Assembly: GCF_001692325.1 (NCBI RefSeq)
Contig: NZ_LXKN01000021.1
Coordinates: 1 to 64,000, forward strand
Direction of reading: 5' to 3'
Source of the DNA: Rhizobium sp. AC27/96
Lineage (GTDB): Bacteria > Pseudomonadota > Alphaproteobacteria > Rhizobiales > Rhizobiaceae
Length of the DNA stretch: 64,000 bases
A program made the position numbers and the translations under genes. Numbering within the stretch: the stretch's first letter is position 1; every line of letters starts with the position of its first letter. The notes under the pieces are model-generated. The model was not told the origin of the DNA. It saw nothing but the letters and a program-made list of their open reading frames with translations, and did not search any database. Positions 1 to 7,364 of this stretch are shown in pieces.

Positions 1-204
1 GGTGGTCGGCCTGATGCGCGAACATCGGGCCGACAAACCGGACAGGCAGCAGTCTAACAGAGATACAACACACAAGGTGCCGACAGGCGGATGAGGGGGA
101 GTTGCCGGAAGCACGAAAGCCTGCGGATTCAGGATGGTTATCCCCCTCATCCGACCCTTCGGGCCACCTTCTCCCCCAGGGGAGAAGGTGCTTGAGGTCA
201 AGGC
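1..204. other. Left-edge region without a convincing gene
   Basis: One plus-strand frame is open from base 2 to a TGA at 92-94 and could be the last 30 codons of a gene lying to the left, but the peptide is not recognisable and other frames are equally uninformative. The remainder holds a REP-like hairpin (listed separately) and the end of the minus-strand hydrolase gene follows at 205. Confidence 0.3.
134..195. repeat. REP-like palindromic repeat
   Basis: Perfect 11-bp arms ACCTTCTCCCC (166-176) and GGGGAGAAGGT (179-189) are separated by two bases and preceded by a CCCTCATCCGACCC-type segment. This composition is typical of short intergenic palindromes dispersed in rhizobial chromosomes. 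It stands just past the stop of the minus-strand hydrolase gene and could help end its transcript, but there is no clear T-tract. Confidence 0.55.
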
Positions 205-1224
205 TCAAACCGCCGGCACGTCGAACACTTCTCCAGCCCTGAGCGGCCGAAAGCGATCCGGCTCCACGCCCTCCGCCTTCAACGCCACGTCCAGCGCCTG
301 CACCGGCGCATCGATCCCCTCGTCCGTCAGCTGGAACGTCGCGAAATGATGCCCGGCGACATAGGCGGCGCTGCAGAGCTTCATGCCCTTCACTGCCTCT
401 TCCGGGTTCTGGTGCTGCCCCTTCATGAACCAGCGCGGCTCGTAGGCGCCAAAAGGCAGGATCGCGAGCCGGAAGCCGCCATGCTTCTGCCTGACGGCCT
501 CATAATTGATACCATCGTGAAAGCCGGTGTCGCCCACATGGTAGATCTTGCCAGCCGGCGTCGTCAGCACGAAAGCCGCCCAAAGCGCCATGCGCCGGTC
601 GCCCATGCCGCGCGCCGACCAGTGGTGGCAGGGCTCGACGTCAATGGTCACCCCGCCCTTGACGGCAATGCGATCGCCCCAATCGACAATGGTGATATCG
701 GCATCGGCAACGGTGCGACGGATGATTGTGTCATTGCCGAGTGGCGTGACGATTTTCGGCCGATGGACGGCCTGCAGCCGCGCGAGCGTCGCAACATCCA
801 AATGGTCGTAATGATTGTGCGTGACGAGCACGAGATCGACGGGCGGCAGGTCCTCGAAGCGGATGCCGGGCGGCACCACACGCTTCGGCCCGACAGAGCG
901 GAACGGGCTGACCCGCTCCGACCAGACTGGATCCGTCAGGATGTTGAGGCCGGCGATCTGCACCAGCATCGAGGCATGCCCGACCATCGTCACCCGCATC
1001 TGCTGACCAAACACATGCCGGTCGGGCTTGGCGGGCGGAAACATGCTGATGACCGGATTGGGCCAGCGCACCCGGCCGCCGGCGAGCTGCCATTTCAGCA
1101 GATCAAGCGAATTGCCCGGCCCGACCCCGCCCGGATTGAAGAAGCGCAGGCCATCGAAATGGTCTGATGTCGGGCCTTGATAATAGGGATTCCGCTTTCG
1201 GCCGGAACCTGATGCTGTCGTCAT
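205..1224 (-). CDS. MBL-fold metal-dependent hydrolase (UlaG / NAPE-PLD-like)
   Basis: A 339-residue cytoplasmic protein of the metallo-beta-lactamase superfamily. The metal-binding motif HNHYDHLD lies near residue 135, HVGDTGFHDG near 230 supplies further ligands, and GHHFATF near 290 the late histidines. The N-terminal FDGLRFFNPGG and the long body resemble bacterial relatives of N-acylphosphatidylethanolamine phospholipase D and the UlaG lactonase group, so a phosphodiester or lactone substrate is likely; the exact substrate cannot be read. Its ATG overlaps the TGA of the upstream gene in an ATGA arrangement (1221-1224), so the two are probably translationally coupled. No signal peptide is visible. 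Confidence 0.85.
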   Translation of the reverse strand: MTTASGSGRKRNPYYQGPTSDHFDGLRFFNPGGVGPGNSLDLLKWQLAGGRVRWPNPVISMFPPAKPDRHVFGQQMRVTMVGHASMLVQIAGLNILTDPVWSERVSPFRSVGPKRVVPPGIRFEDLPPVDLVLVTHNHYDHLDVATLARLQAVHRPKIVTPLGNDTIIRRTVADADITIVDWGDRIAVKGGVTIDVEPCHHWSARGMGDRRMALWAAFVLTTPAGKIYHVGDTGFHDGINYEAVRQKHGGFRLAILPFGAYEPRWFMKGQHQNPEEAVKGMKLCSAAYVAGHHFATFQLTDEGIDAPVQALDVALKAEGVEPDRFRPLRAGEVFDVPAV

Positions 1225-2216
1225 TCTCCGTCCGCCTTTCGCTCATCCGTCTCGTCCCGCTTGGCGGGTCGCCCAATCCTCGCCAGCCACTCTTCGCTCT
1301 CGCGTGCCGTCAGCGTCTCTTCGATCACGACATTCGCAGGCATGGCAAAAAGCTGCGGCGTGAAGAAGCTCGTATCCCAGAACGCCGCGCCTTCGACCGA
1401 GGGCGACAGCAGAACGACCTGCGTGCCCTCGACGCGCGCAATAGTATCAACGGAGGCTTCGCCCGATATCTCTGTGGTGCCGGATAAATCGGGCTGCACC
1501 GTTTCATAGCGCCACCAGGGCTCGTCATTGCCCTCCTCCACCACGGTGACACAGCGCGCCATATCGACAATGAACCTGTTGGGCGCGCGGCCGCCCGGCA
1601 GCGTCTCACCGAAGGCGGCCTGGATCAGCGTGAACAGATGAAAGCAGTTGACGATATTCTCGTAGCGCAGACGAAAGCCGCGTCCACTCGGCCCATGCAG
1701 GAGGACGAGCAAGCGGTCGCTGCGGCTCAGAAGCATATGGCGCACCCAGGCAGCCCCTGGAGTATAGTCCTGCAGCTGGGCCAGCTGCGCCATCAGATTG
1801 GCGTCACCGGCGGCAAGCGCGCGCTCTTTCGGCATCGCGGCGAGATGCGTGACGGCGGACTGGCCAAGCAGCTGAAAGGCCTCGAGCAGCTGCCGCTGCT
1901 TGGGGCTCAATTCCTTGCGGCCGGCAAAGCCACGATGGATCTGCGGCAGCCAAGCCGTAAAAAGCTCCCATACGGCTGGGCCGCTGCGCTCGGCCGAACC
2001 GCCAGTCTCGGCGATGGTGCCGAGCATATTGGCCAGGATCGCCGCTCCCGGCGGCGGCAGTCCGCGCAGCTCCCGTGCCGCCCTCGTCACGATTTTCGCC
2101 TGCACCTTGGCGTCGGCATAAAAGGCCTGCGCCGCCGCGTTGAACCGCGCATCGACCCGGCCGCCGGCATAGATGCGACAGGCCGCAAGAAGATTGGTCA
2201 GGGCTGCATCATTCAT
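1221..2216 (-). CDS. Conserved-looking protein of unknown function
   Basis: A 331-residue protein that I do not recognise. The N-terminal half is helical and Ala/Leu-rich; the middle has a hydrophobic stretch (LLVLLHGPSGRGFRLRYENI) that is not a convincing transmembrane segment, and the tail is charged (KRDETDERKADGE). HGPSGRGF resembles a phosphate-binding loop but lacks the GKS/T ending, so I do not call an ATPase. Base composition matches the neighbourhood. It is the first gene of a two-gene unit with the MBL-fold hydrolase, sharing four bases, which suggests a joint role. The start at 2216 is about 77 bp from the divergent Cap15-like gene. Confidence 0.7.
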   Translation of the reverse strand: MNDAALTNLLAACRIYAGGRVDARFNAAAQAFYADAKVQAKIVTRAARELRGLPPPGAAILANMLGTIAETGGSAERSGPAVWELFTAWLPQIHRGFAGRKELSPKQRQLLEAFQLLGQSAVTHLAAMPKERALAAGDANLMAQLAQLQDYTPGAAWVRHMLLSRSDRLLVLLHGPSGRGFRLRYENIVNCFHLFTLIQAAFGETLPGGRAPNRFIVDMARCVTVVEEGNDEPWWRYETVQPDLSGTTEISGEASVDTIARVEGTQVVLLSPSVEGAAFWDTSFFTPQLFAMPANVVIEETLTARESEEWLARIGRPAKRDETDERKADGE

Positions 2217-2292
2217 TCGAAACCGTCTCGGGGAATCATATCGTTATGACTAATAGATACGACAATAGCAGACCGGCGTAATCATCACCTTC

Positions 2293-3048
2293 ATGCTGCC
2301 TGATCTTTCGATACCTCGAAAGAGAACCTCAATATTGAGTGCAAGTGCAACTTCTGATAGGTTCTTGGCAATCAACAGGACGTGGGACAACAATTTGCAT
2401 AACTCGATAAAATATTTGGCGATACTAACGGGTCTTGTCTCCACCGTGATTGCAGTGCTGGTCAGCAGCATTTCGCAGAAATCAGTTAATCTTGAAGTTC
2501 TAAATATTTCTCTCAAGATCATCGGGACGCTTTCCAGCGGCTTCGTAATTTCTTCAGTAATCATTAACATAGGCTGGAAGCGATTTCGCTGGATCCAGAG
2601 CTTACTTGGCATACCTGATTACTCAGGTCGGTGGATAGGATGGTATCGAAGTACCGCCAACGGAGAATGGTATCCTACTGCTCACGAGATCATACAACGG
2701 TCGCCGTTTAAGATCAGCGCTACGGCTTGGGGTCCTCGTAATAGATCAACATCGGTTACCTGCACTTTAGGTCAAGGTGCGGACGAGGGGTTAATCTGGA
2801 CCTATCAAACGAGGAGAGTTGAACACCCTGTCGAGCAGGGCGGCGATCATCGCGGCATACACATTATGAGACTAATCAGATTCAGGGATTCGATGGAAGG
2901 ATTCTACATAAATGACAGAGTTCGGACAGAACCCAACTATCAAAGAGGCGCTACAGGCGAAATCTCTCTAATTTTCAATGGTGAGCAGCTCAGAAATCAA
3001 CTTGAATATAACGAAAAGAACTGGCCACCAAATCCCAGCCCTCCATAA
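2293..3048 (+). CDS. Orphan Cap15-like 2TM/beta-barrel protein (CBASS effector family, S-2TMbeta)
   Basis: A 251-residue protein with two predicted transmembrane helices (about residues 39-61 and 74-95) followed by a beta-rich domain (about 108-230). Its pattern resembles the cyclic-nucleotide-binding barrel of CD-NTase-associated protein 15: DYSGRWIGWY, then IIQRSPFKISATAW with a following Ser/Thr-rich strand, then HRGIHIMRL, MEGFYINDR and a closing GATGEISLIF. In CBASS, Cap15 oligomerises in the inner membrane on binding a cyclic nucleotide and disrupts it. No CD-NTase or other CBASS gene is in this window, so this is an orphan here. Codon use is markedly AT-richer (ATA, AGA, TTA) than both neighbours, indicating recent acquisition. 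There is no strong ribosome-binding site before the ATG. The family call rests on pattern memory only. Confidence 0.65.
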   Translation: MLPDLSIPRKRTSILSASATSDRFLAINRTWDNNLHNSIKYLAILTGLVSTVIAVLVSSISQKSVNLEVLNISLKIIGTLSSGFVISSVIINIGWKRFRWIQSLLGIPDYSGRWIGWYRSTANGEWYPTAHEIIQRSPFKISATAWGPRNRSTSVTCTLGQGADEGLIWTYQTRRVEHPVEQGGDHRGIHIMRLIRFRDSMEGFYINDRVRTEPNYQRGATGEISLIFNGEQLRNQLEYNEKNWPPNPSPP

Positions 3049-3160
3049 CCAGAATCGACTTTGTGCAGTGCGACCTGATCCTCTCCAAACTAAATACCCA
3101 ATTGACCAGCTAAAAAACCAATCATTGAAATAGCGGAAAGAGCATTTCCGCCGCTTTGGG

Positions 3161-3189
3161 TTGACTTTGATGGCCTTTTCCTGTTTATC
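3161..3189 (+). promoter_or_regulatory. Sigma-70-type promoter for a candidate sRNA / ffh leader
   Basis: A -35 box TTGACT (3161-3166) and a -10 box TTTATC (3184-3189) are separated by exactly 17 bp, giving a predicted start near 3195. The only gene downstream on this strand is ffh at 3408, and a terminator-like hairpin intervenes at 3269-3303. Confidence 0.5.
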
Positions 3190-3194
3190 GCCCG

Positions 3195-3303
3195 CAATCT
3201 GCGACGAGCACAAGCCTCCGAGCCACCGACCGGGACCCATAAAGGTATAAAGAGATCCCGGAGGTCAACACCCGACAGCGCGATGCGCCCTCGGGTGGTT
3301 TTT
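3195..3303 (+). ncRNA. Candidate small RNA or attenuated leader upstream of ffh
   Basis: About 108 nt between a good promoter and an intrinsic terminator, with no open reading frame of note. CCGGGA (3230-3235) can pair with TCCCGG (3256-3261), and CCTCCG (3215-3220) with CGGAGG (3259-3264), so two alternative folds compete. The CCUCC stretch is anti-Shine-Dalgarno-like, as in several trans-acting alphaproteobacterial sRNAs. It does not show the SRP RNA core (GGAA tetraloop stem), so I do not call it 4.5S RNA despite lying next to ffh. It could instead be a 5' leader that attenuates ffh. Confidence 0.4.
3269..3303 (+). terminator. Intrinsic terminator before ffh
   Basis: Stem CACCCGA (3269-3275) / TCGGGTG (3291-3297), with an inner CGC/GCG pairing, followed by GTTTTT (3298-3303). 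It lies 105 bp upstream of the ffh start codon. Confidence 0.6.
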
Positions 3304-3407
3304 GGCTTTGCGTCTTGTTTTCGTCATGGAAAAGCACGACGTTTTCGGGCAAAGACCCGCGCATATGCGCAAATCCAAAGCTCCAGGCGATCGATAAGGA
3401 AGAACTG

Positions 3408-4976
3408 ATGTTTGAAAACCTCCAGGACCGTCTTGGTTCCATTCTGAATGGACTGACAGGCCGCGGCGCGCTTTCGGAAGCCGATGTTTCCGCAGCACTG
3501 CGCGAGGTTCGCCGTGCGCTTCTCGAAGCCGACGTGGCGCTTGACGTTGTTCGCTCCTTTACCGACCGCGTCCGTGAAAAGGCCGTCGGCGCCGAGATCC
3601 TGAAGTCGATCAAGCCAGGCCAGATGGTCGTCAAGATCGTCCATGACGAGCTGATCGAAATGCTCGGCGGCGAGGGCGTCGGCATCGACCTCAACGCGCC
3701 GGCGCCGGTCGTCGTCATGATGGTCGGTCTGCAGGGCTCGGGCAAGACCACCACATCCGCCAAGATCGCCCACCGCCTGACGAGCCGCGACCGCAAGAAG
3801 GTCCTGATGGCCTCGCTCGACACGCGCCGTCCGGCAGCGCAGGAGCAGCTGCGCCAGCTCGGCGTCCAGGCCAACATCGATACCTTGCCCATCATCGCGG
3901 GCCAGTCGCCGACCGATATCGCCGCCCGCGCCGTGCAGGCCGCCAAGCTCGGCGGCCATGACGTCGTCATTCTCGATACCGCCGGCCGCACGCATATCGA
4001 CGAGCCGCTCATGGTCGAGATGGCTGACATCAAGAAGCGGTCCAATCCGCACGAAATCCTTCTGGTCGCGGATTCGCTGACCGGTCAGGATGCCGTCAAC
4101 CTCGCCCGCAATTTCGATGAGCGCGTCGGCATTACCGGCCTCGTACTCACCCGCATGGACGGCGATGGCCGCGGCGGTGCAGCCCTTTCGATGCGCGCCG
4201 TGACAGGCAAGCCGATCAAGCTGATCGGTGTCGGCGAAAAGATGGGCGAGCTGGAGGAATTCCATCCCCGCCGTATCGCCGACCGTATCCTCGGCATGGG
4301 CGATATCGTTTCGCTGGTCGAGAGAGCCGCCGAGAATATCGACGCCGAAAAGGCGGCCGCCATGGCCGCCAAGATGGCCAAGGGCAAGTTCGACCTGAAC
4401 GACCTCGCAGACCAGCTGCGCCAGATGCAGAACATGGGCGGCATGGGCGGCATCATGGGAATGATGCCCGGCATGTCCGGCATGAAGGACAAGATGGCCG
4501 CTGCCGGTCTGAACGACAAGCTTTTCGGCCGCCAGCTCGCCATCATCTCCTCGATGACCAAGGCAGAGCGCGCCAACCCTGACATCCTGAAACATTCCCG
4601 CAAGAAGCGCATCGCCGCCGGCTCCGGCACCGACGCCTCCGACATCAACAAGCTTCTGAAGATGCACCGCCAGATGGCGGACATGATGAAGATGATGGGC
4701 GGCAAGGGCAAAGGCGGCATGATGAAGCAGCTGATGGGCGGCCTTGCCGGCAAGATGGGCCTTGGCGGCGGAATGGGCGGCATGCCCGACCTGTCGAACA
4801 TGGACCCCAAACAGCTCGAAGCCCTGCAGAAGCAGGCCGAAGCCGCCGGCCTCGGCCGTCCAGGCGGCCTGCCGGGCCTCGGTAACGGTGGCGGATTGCC
4901 GGGTCTCGGCGGCGCCAAGCTGCCAGGCCTCGGTGGTGGTTTCCCGGGACTTCCCGGTTTGCCGAAGAAGAAGTGA
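3408..4976 (+). CDS. ffh: Signal recognition particle protein Ffh (SRP54)
   Basis: A 522-residue SRP GTPase that binds 4.5S RNA and signal sequences and delivers nascent membrane proteins to FtsY. Visible parts in order: N domain helices, G domain with the P-loop GLQGSGKTTT, DTRRPAAQEQLRQL, DTAGRTHIDE and TRMDGDGRGGAALS, then the methionine-rich M domain with signal-peptide-groove MGGMGGIMGMMPGMSGM and a Met/Gly/Leu-rich tail longer than in E. coli. I chose the ATG at 3408 because it follows AAGGAAGAACTG and begins with the family's MFENLQDRLG; an upstream in-frame start at 3315 would add an unrelated peptide. The chorismate mutase gene follows immediately. Confidence 0.98.
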   Translation: MFENLQDRLGSILNGLTGRGALSEADVSAALREVRRALLEADVALDVVRSFTDRVREKAVGAEILKSIKPGQMVVKIVHDELIEMLGGEGVGIDLNAPAPVVVMMVGLQGSGKTTTSAKIAHRLTSRDRKKVLMASLDTRRPAAQEQLRQLGVQANIDTLPIIAGQSPTDIAARAVQAAKLGGHDVVILDTAGRTHIDEPLMVEMADIKKRSNPHEILLVADSLTGQDAVNLARNFDERVGITGLVLTRMDGDGRGGAALSMRAVTGKPIKLIGVGEKMGELEEFHPRRIADRILGMGDIVSLVERAAENIDAEKAAAMAAKMAKGKFDLNDLADQLRQMQNMGGMGGIMGMMPGMSGMKDKMAAAGLNDKLFGRQLAIISSMTKAERANPDILKHSRKKRIAAGSGTDASDINKLLKMHRQMADMMKMMGGKGKGGMMKQLMGGLAGKMGLGGGMGGMPDLSNMDPKQLEALQKQAEAAGLGRPGGLPGLGNGGGLPGLGGAKLPGLGGGFPGLPGLPKKK

Positions 4977-4993
4977 AAGGATCGTTGACCCCC

Positions 4994-5296
4994 ATGATTG
5001 ATCCAGAAGTAAAGGCCCAATTGGGCAACTACCGCCAGTCCATCGACAATATCGATGCCGCGCTGGTGCATATGCTGGCTGAACGCTTCCGCTGTACCAA
5101 AGAGGTCGGCGTGCTGAAGGCCAAGTACGAGCTGCCGCCGGCTGACCCGGCGCGCGAAGAATACCAGATCGAACGCCTGCGCCGTCTGGCAAAGGACGCC
5201 AATCTGGACCCGGATTTCGCCGAGAAGTTCCTGAACTTCGTCATCAAGGAAGTCATCCGGCATCACGAGCAGATCGCAGCCGATCTGAAGGCGTGA
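4994..5296 (+). CDS. Chorismate mutase (AroQ type)
   Basis: About 100 residues, all helical, of the AroQ fold: YRQSIDNIDAALVHMLAERF supplies the first long helix, VGVLKAKY the conserved lysine region, and PAREEYQIERLRRLA the later part. It converts chorismate to prephenate for Phe/Tyr synthesis in the cytoplasm. AAAGGAT (4976-4982) precedes the ATG at 4994; an in-frame GTG at 4973 that overlaps the ffh stop would add seven residues and cannot be excluded. The gene sits between ffh and rpsP, so it is probably transcribed with SRP and ribosome genes, a placement known from rhizobia. Confidence 0.92.
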   Translation: MIDPEVKAQLGNYRQSIDNIDAALVHMLAERFRCTKEVGVLKAKYELPPADPAREEYQIERLRRLAKDANLDPDFAEKFLNFVIKEVIRHHEQIAADLKA

Positions 5297-5405
5297 TCCC
5301 GAATTGCGTCAAGCGGCTTATCGAGAGAACGCCTGCGACACGCATAACAGAAACGAACATACCGCCTCAACGAAGCGGTCAAGAAAAGCCTAAGGAGTAG
5401 AAATT

Positions 5406-5762
5406 ATGGCACTGAAAATTCGTCTCGCCCGCGGTGGCTCCAAGAAGCGCCCGTACTACCACGTCGTTATCGCCGATGCCCGTTCGCCGCGCGATGGCCG
5501 TTTCCTGGAGAAGGTCGGTTCCTGGAACCCGATGCTCGCCAAGGACGACGCCAAGCGCGTTGAGCTCGATGCCGAGCGCATCAAGCATTGGCTCGACCAC
5601 GGCGCTCAGCCAACCGACCGCGTTCTGCGCTTCCTCGCTGAAGCAGGCGTCGCTACCCGCGAAGCCAAGAACAACCCGGAAAAGGCAAAGCCGGGCAAGC
5701 GCGCTCAGGAACGCGCTGCTGAAAAGGCACAGAAGGCCGCTGACGCCGCTGCTGCCGAATAA
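5406..5762 (+). CDS. rpsP: 30S ribosomal protein S16
   Basis: A 118-residue S16, a small-subunit assembly protein that binds 16S rRNA. The opening MALKIRLARGGSKKRPYYHV and the DGRFLEKVGSWNP segment are diagnostic. The core ends near residue 85 and is followed by a Lys/Ala/Glu-rich tail (KAKPGKRAQERAAEKA) common in alphaproteobacteria. A strong AAGGAG lies about 8 bp ahead of the ATG. An intrinsic terminator directly after the stop separates it from rimM. Confidence 0.98.
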   Translation: MALKIRLARGGSKKRPYYHVVIADARSPRDGRFLEKVGSWNPMLAKDDAKRVELDAERIKHWLDHGAQPTDRVLRFLAEAGVATREAKNNPEKAKPGKRAQERAAEKAQKAADAAAAE

Positions 5763-5781
5763 TCGGCCTTTGCAATCATCA

Positions 5782-5817
5782 AAAACGGGCGGCATGGCGA
5801 CATGTCGCCCGTTTTTT
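5782..5817 (+). terminator. Intrinsic terminator after rpsP
   Basis: Arms AAAACGGGCG (5782-5791) and CGCCCGTTTT (from 5806) flank a 14-base loop and run into a T6 tract ending at 5817. Confidence 0.85.
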
Positions 5818-5919
5818 ATTTCCCATCGGCTGATGTTCATCCTATGAGAGAACGCAACGACAGCGCCTCAGATTTGCTGCATAATTCATAAAGTCGATTC
5901 CGATTTAAGGAATTATGCG

Positions 5920-6519
5920 ATGATCCCGGCAATCGGCGAAGAGACCATGACGAAACTGCAAAACCCGGTATTGATGGCGACTATTGGCGCGGCACAGGGC
6001 CTCAGGGGCGAGGTGCGGGCTCGCGCCTATACATCCGACCCCACGGCACTCGGCGACTATGGCCATCTGCACAGCATGGACGGCCGCAGCTTCGAGGTGC
6101 TGGAAATCCGCGAAGCCAAGAATGTGGTCGTGGTGCGGCTGCGCGGCGTCAACGACCGCAACGCCGCCGAGGCCTTGAACGGGCTGGAGCTCTACATCGA
6201 GCGCGACAACCTGCCGGATGATGAGCTCGACGACGACGAATTCTTCTACGCCGATCTCGAAGGACTGGAAGCGGTCGACGACAAGGGTACCGGCTACGGC
6301 ACGGTCAGCGGCGTCTATGATTTCGGCGCCGGTGATCTCCTGGAGCTGAAGGGTCCGGGCAAGCGCCCGGTTTTGATCCCCTTTTCCGAGGCAGCCGTGC
6401 TCGAAATCGATCTGGAAGGCGGCAAGATCCTGATCGATCCACTGGCAGCCGGCCTTGTCGACAATCCCGACGACCTCATCGGCAAGCCGCCGAAGCCGGA
6501 AGGCAAGACGAAGAAGTAA
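5920..6519 (+). CDS. rimM: Ribosome maturation factor RimM
   Basis: RimM assists late maturation of the 30S head and binds S19. The N-terminal RimM domain begins at NPVLMATIGAAQGLRGEV and includes LEIREAKNVVVVRLRG; the C-terminal PRC-barrel covers FFYADLEGLEAV to PVLIPFSEAAVLEID. Two starts are possible: 5920, with TAAGGA 8 bp upstream, and 5947 (MTKLQNPVLM), which matches the usual family N-terminus but has a weaker ribosome-binding site. I give the upstream one. It is followed 24 bp later by trmD, the standard rimM-trmD order. Confidence 0.95.
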   Translation: MIPAIGEETMTKLQNPVLMATIGAAQGLRGEVRARAYTSDPTALGDYGHLHSMDGRSFEVLEIREAKNVVVVRLRGVNDRNAAEALNGLELYIERDNLPDDELDDDEFFYADLEGLEAVDDKGTGYGTVSGVYDFGAGDLLELKGPGKRPVLIPFSEAAVLEIDLEGGKILIDPLAAGLVDNPDDLIGKPPKPEGKTKK

Positions 6520-6543
6520 TCCTCATTGGGAAGTGACCGCGCC

Positions 6544-7224
6544 ATGAGTTTTCGGGCGACCATCCTCACACTTTATCCGGAGATGTTTCCCGGCCATCTC
6601 GGCACGTCCCTTGCCGGCAAGGCAATCGAGCGCGGCCAATGGGCGCTCGACACCGTGCAGATCCGCGATTTCACCACCGACAAGCATCGCACCGTCGATG
6701 ACACGCCCGCCGGCGGCGGCGCCGGTATGGTGCTGAAACCGGATGTGCTTGCCCGCGCCATCGATCATGCCAGCGAAAACGACAGCCGGCCGCGCCTGCT
6801 GATGAGCCCGCGCGGCAAGCCGCTGACCCAGAAGCGCGTGCGTGAGCTTGCCGCCGGCGATGGCGTCATCATCGTCTGCGGCCGCTTCGAAGGCGTCGAC
6901 CAGCGGGTGATCGACGGGCGCAATCTGGAGGAAGTCTCGATCGGCGATTACATCCTCTCTGGCGGCGAGCCGGCGGCGCTCATCCTGCTCGACGCCATCG
7001 TCCGCATCCTGCCAGGCGTCATGGGCAATGACCTTTCGGGCCTGCATGAAAGCTTCGAGGGCGGCCTGCTGGAGCACCCGCACTATACCCGCCCGCAGAT
7101 CTGGGAAGACCGCGAGATCCCTGCCGTGCTGACCTCGGGCAACCACGCCGCCATCGCGAAATGGCAGAAAGAACAGGCCGAAGAACTGACGCGGGTACGC
7201 CGGCCGGATCTCTTGGAAAAGTAA
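6544..7224 (+). CDS. trmD: tRNA (guanine37-N1)-methyltransferase TrmD
   Basis: A 226-residue SPOUT-class enzyme that methylates G37 of tRNAs next to the anticodon using SAM. Characteristic segments are LTLYPEMFPGHL, the loop DDTPAGGGAGMVLK, LLMSPRGKPLTQ, the knot CGRFEGVDQRVI, and SIGDYILSGGEPAAL. The ATG at 6544 gives the normal N-terminus; an in-frame TTG at 6526 is less likely. In many bacteria rplS follows at once, but here about 4.7 kb of other genes and a RIME-like repeat intervene. Confidence 0.97.
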   Translation: MSFRATILTLYPEMFPGHLGTSLAGKAIERGQWALDTVQIRDFTTDKHRTVDDTPAGGGAGMVLKPDVLARAIDHASENDSRPRLLMSPRGKPLTQKRVRELAAGDGVIIVCGRFEGVDQRVIDGRNLEEVSIGDYILSGGEPAALILLDAIVRILPGVMGNDLSGLHESFEGGLLEHPHYTRPQIWEDREIPAVLTSGNHAAIAKWQKEQAEELTRVRRPDLLEK

Positions 7225-7231
7225 TCGGGTT

Positions 7232-7335
7232 TAGAGTATTTCCAGGAAAAGTGCACAGCGGTTTTCCGTCCGGAAATACTCAAAAACAAGGAGATAGAGC
7301 GTTTTCGCGATTCGAAGAGAAGCGAAAATACTCTA
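7232..7335. repeat. RIME-like double-palindrome element, copy A
   Basis: About 104 bp bounded by TAGAGTATTT and AAATACTCTA and composed of two palindromes: a first around CCAGGAAAAGTGCACAGCGG and TTTTCCGTCCGG, and a second around GCGTTTTCGCGATTCG and AGAGAAGCGAAAATAC. Copies with the same core lie near 27.4 kb and 42.3 kb. Length and design match the Rhizobium-specific intergenic mosaic element. It separates the convergent ends of trmD and the GAF kinase gene. Confidence 0.75.
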
Positions 7336-7364
7336 GCCACCTCGTCAGTCCGGCGGCGATCAGA

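Noticed and set aside
3195..3303. 4.5S SRP RNA next to ffh
   Set aside because: The conserved GGAA tetraloop and symmetrical loop of the SRP RNA are not present; only a generic small RNA is claimed.
3324..5266. Long open frames antisense to ffh and chorismate mutase
   Set aside because: They mirror the codon pattern of the real genes (Met/Gly-rich M domain) and give low-complexity His/Pro/Ala-rich peptides without domains.
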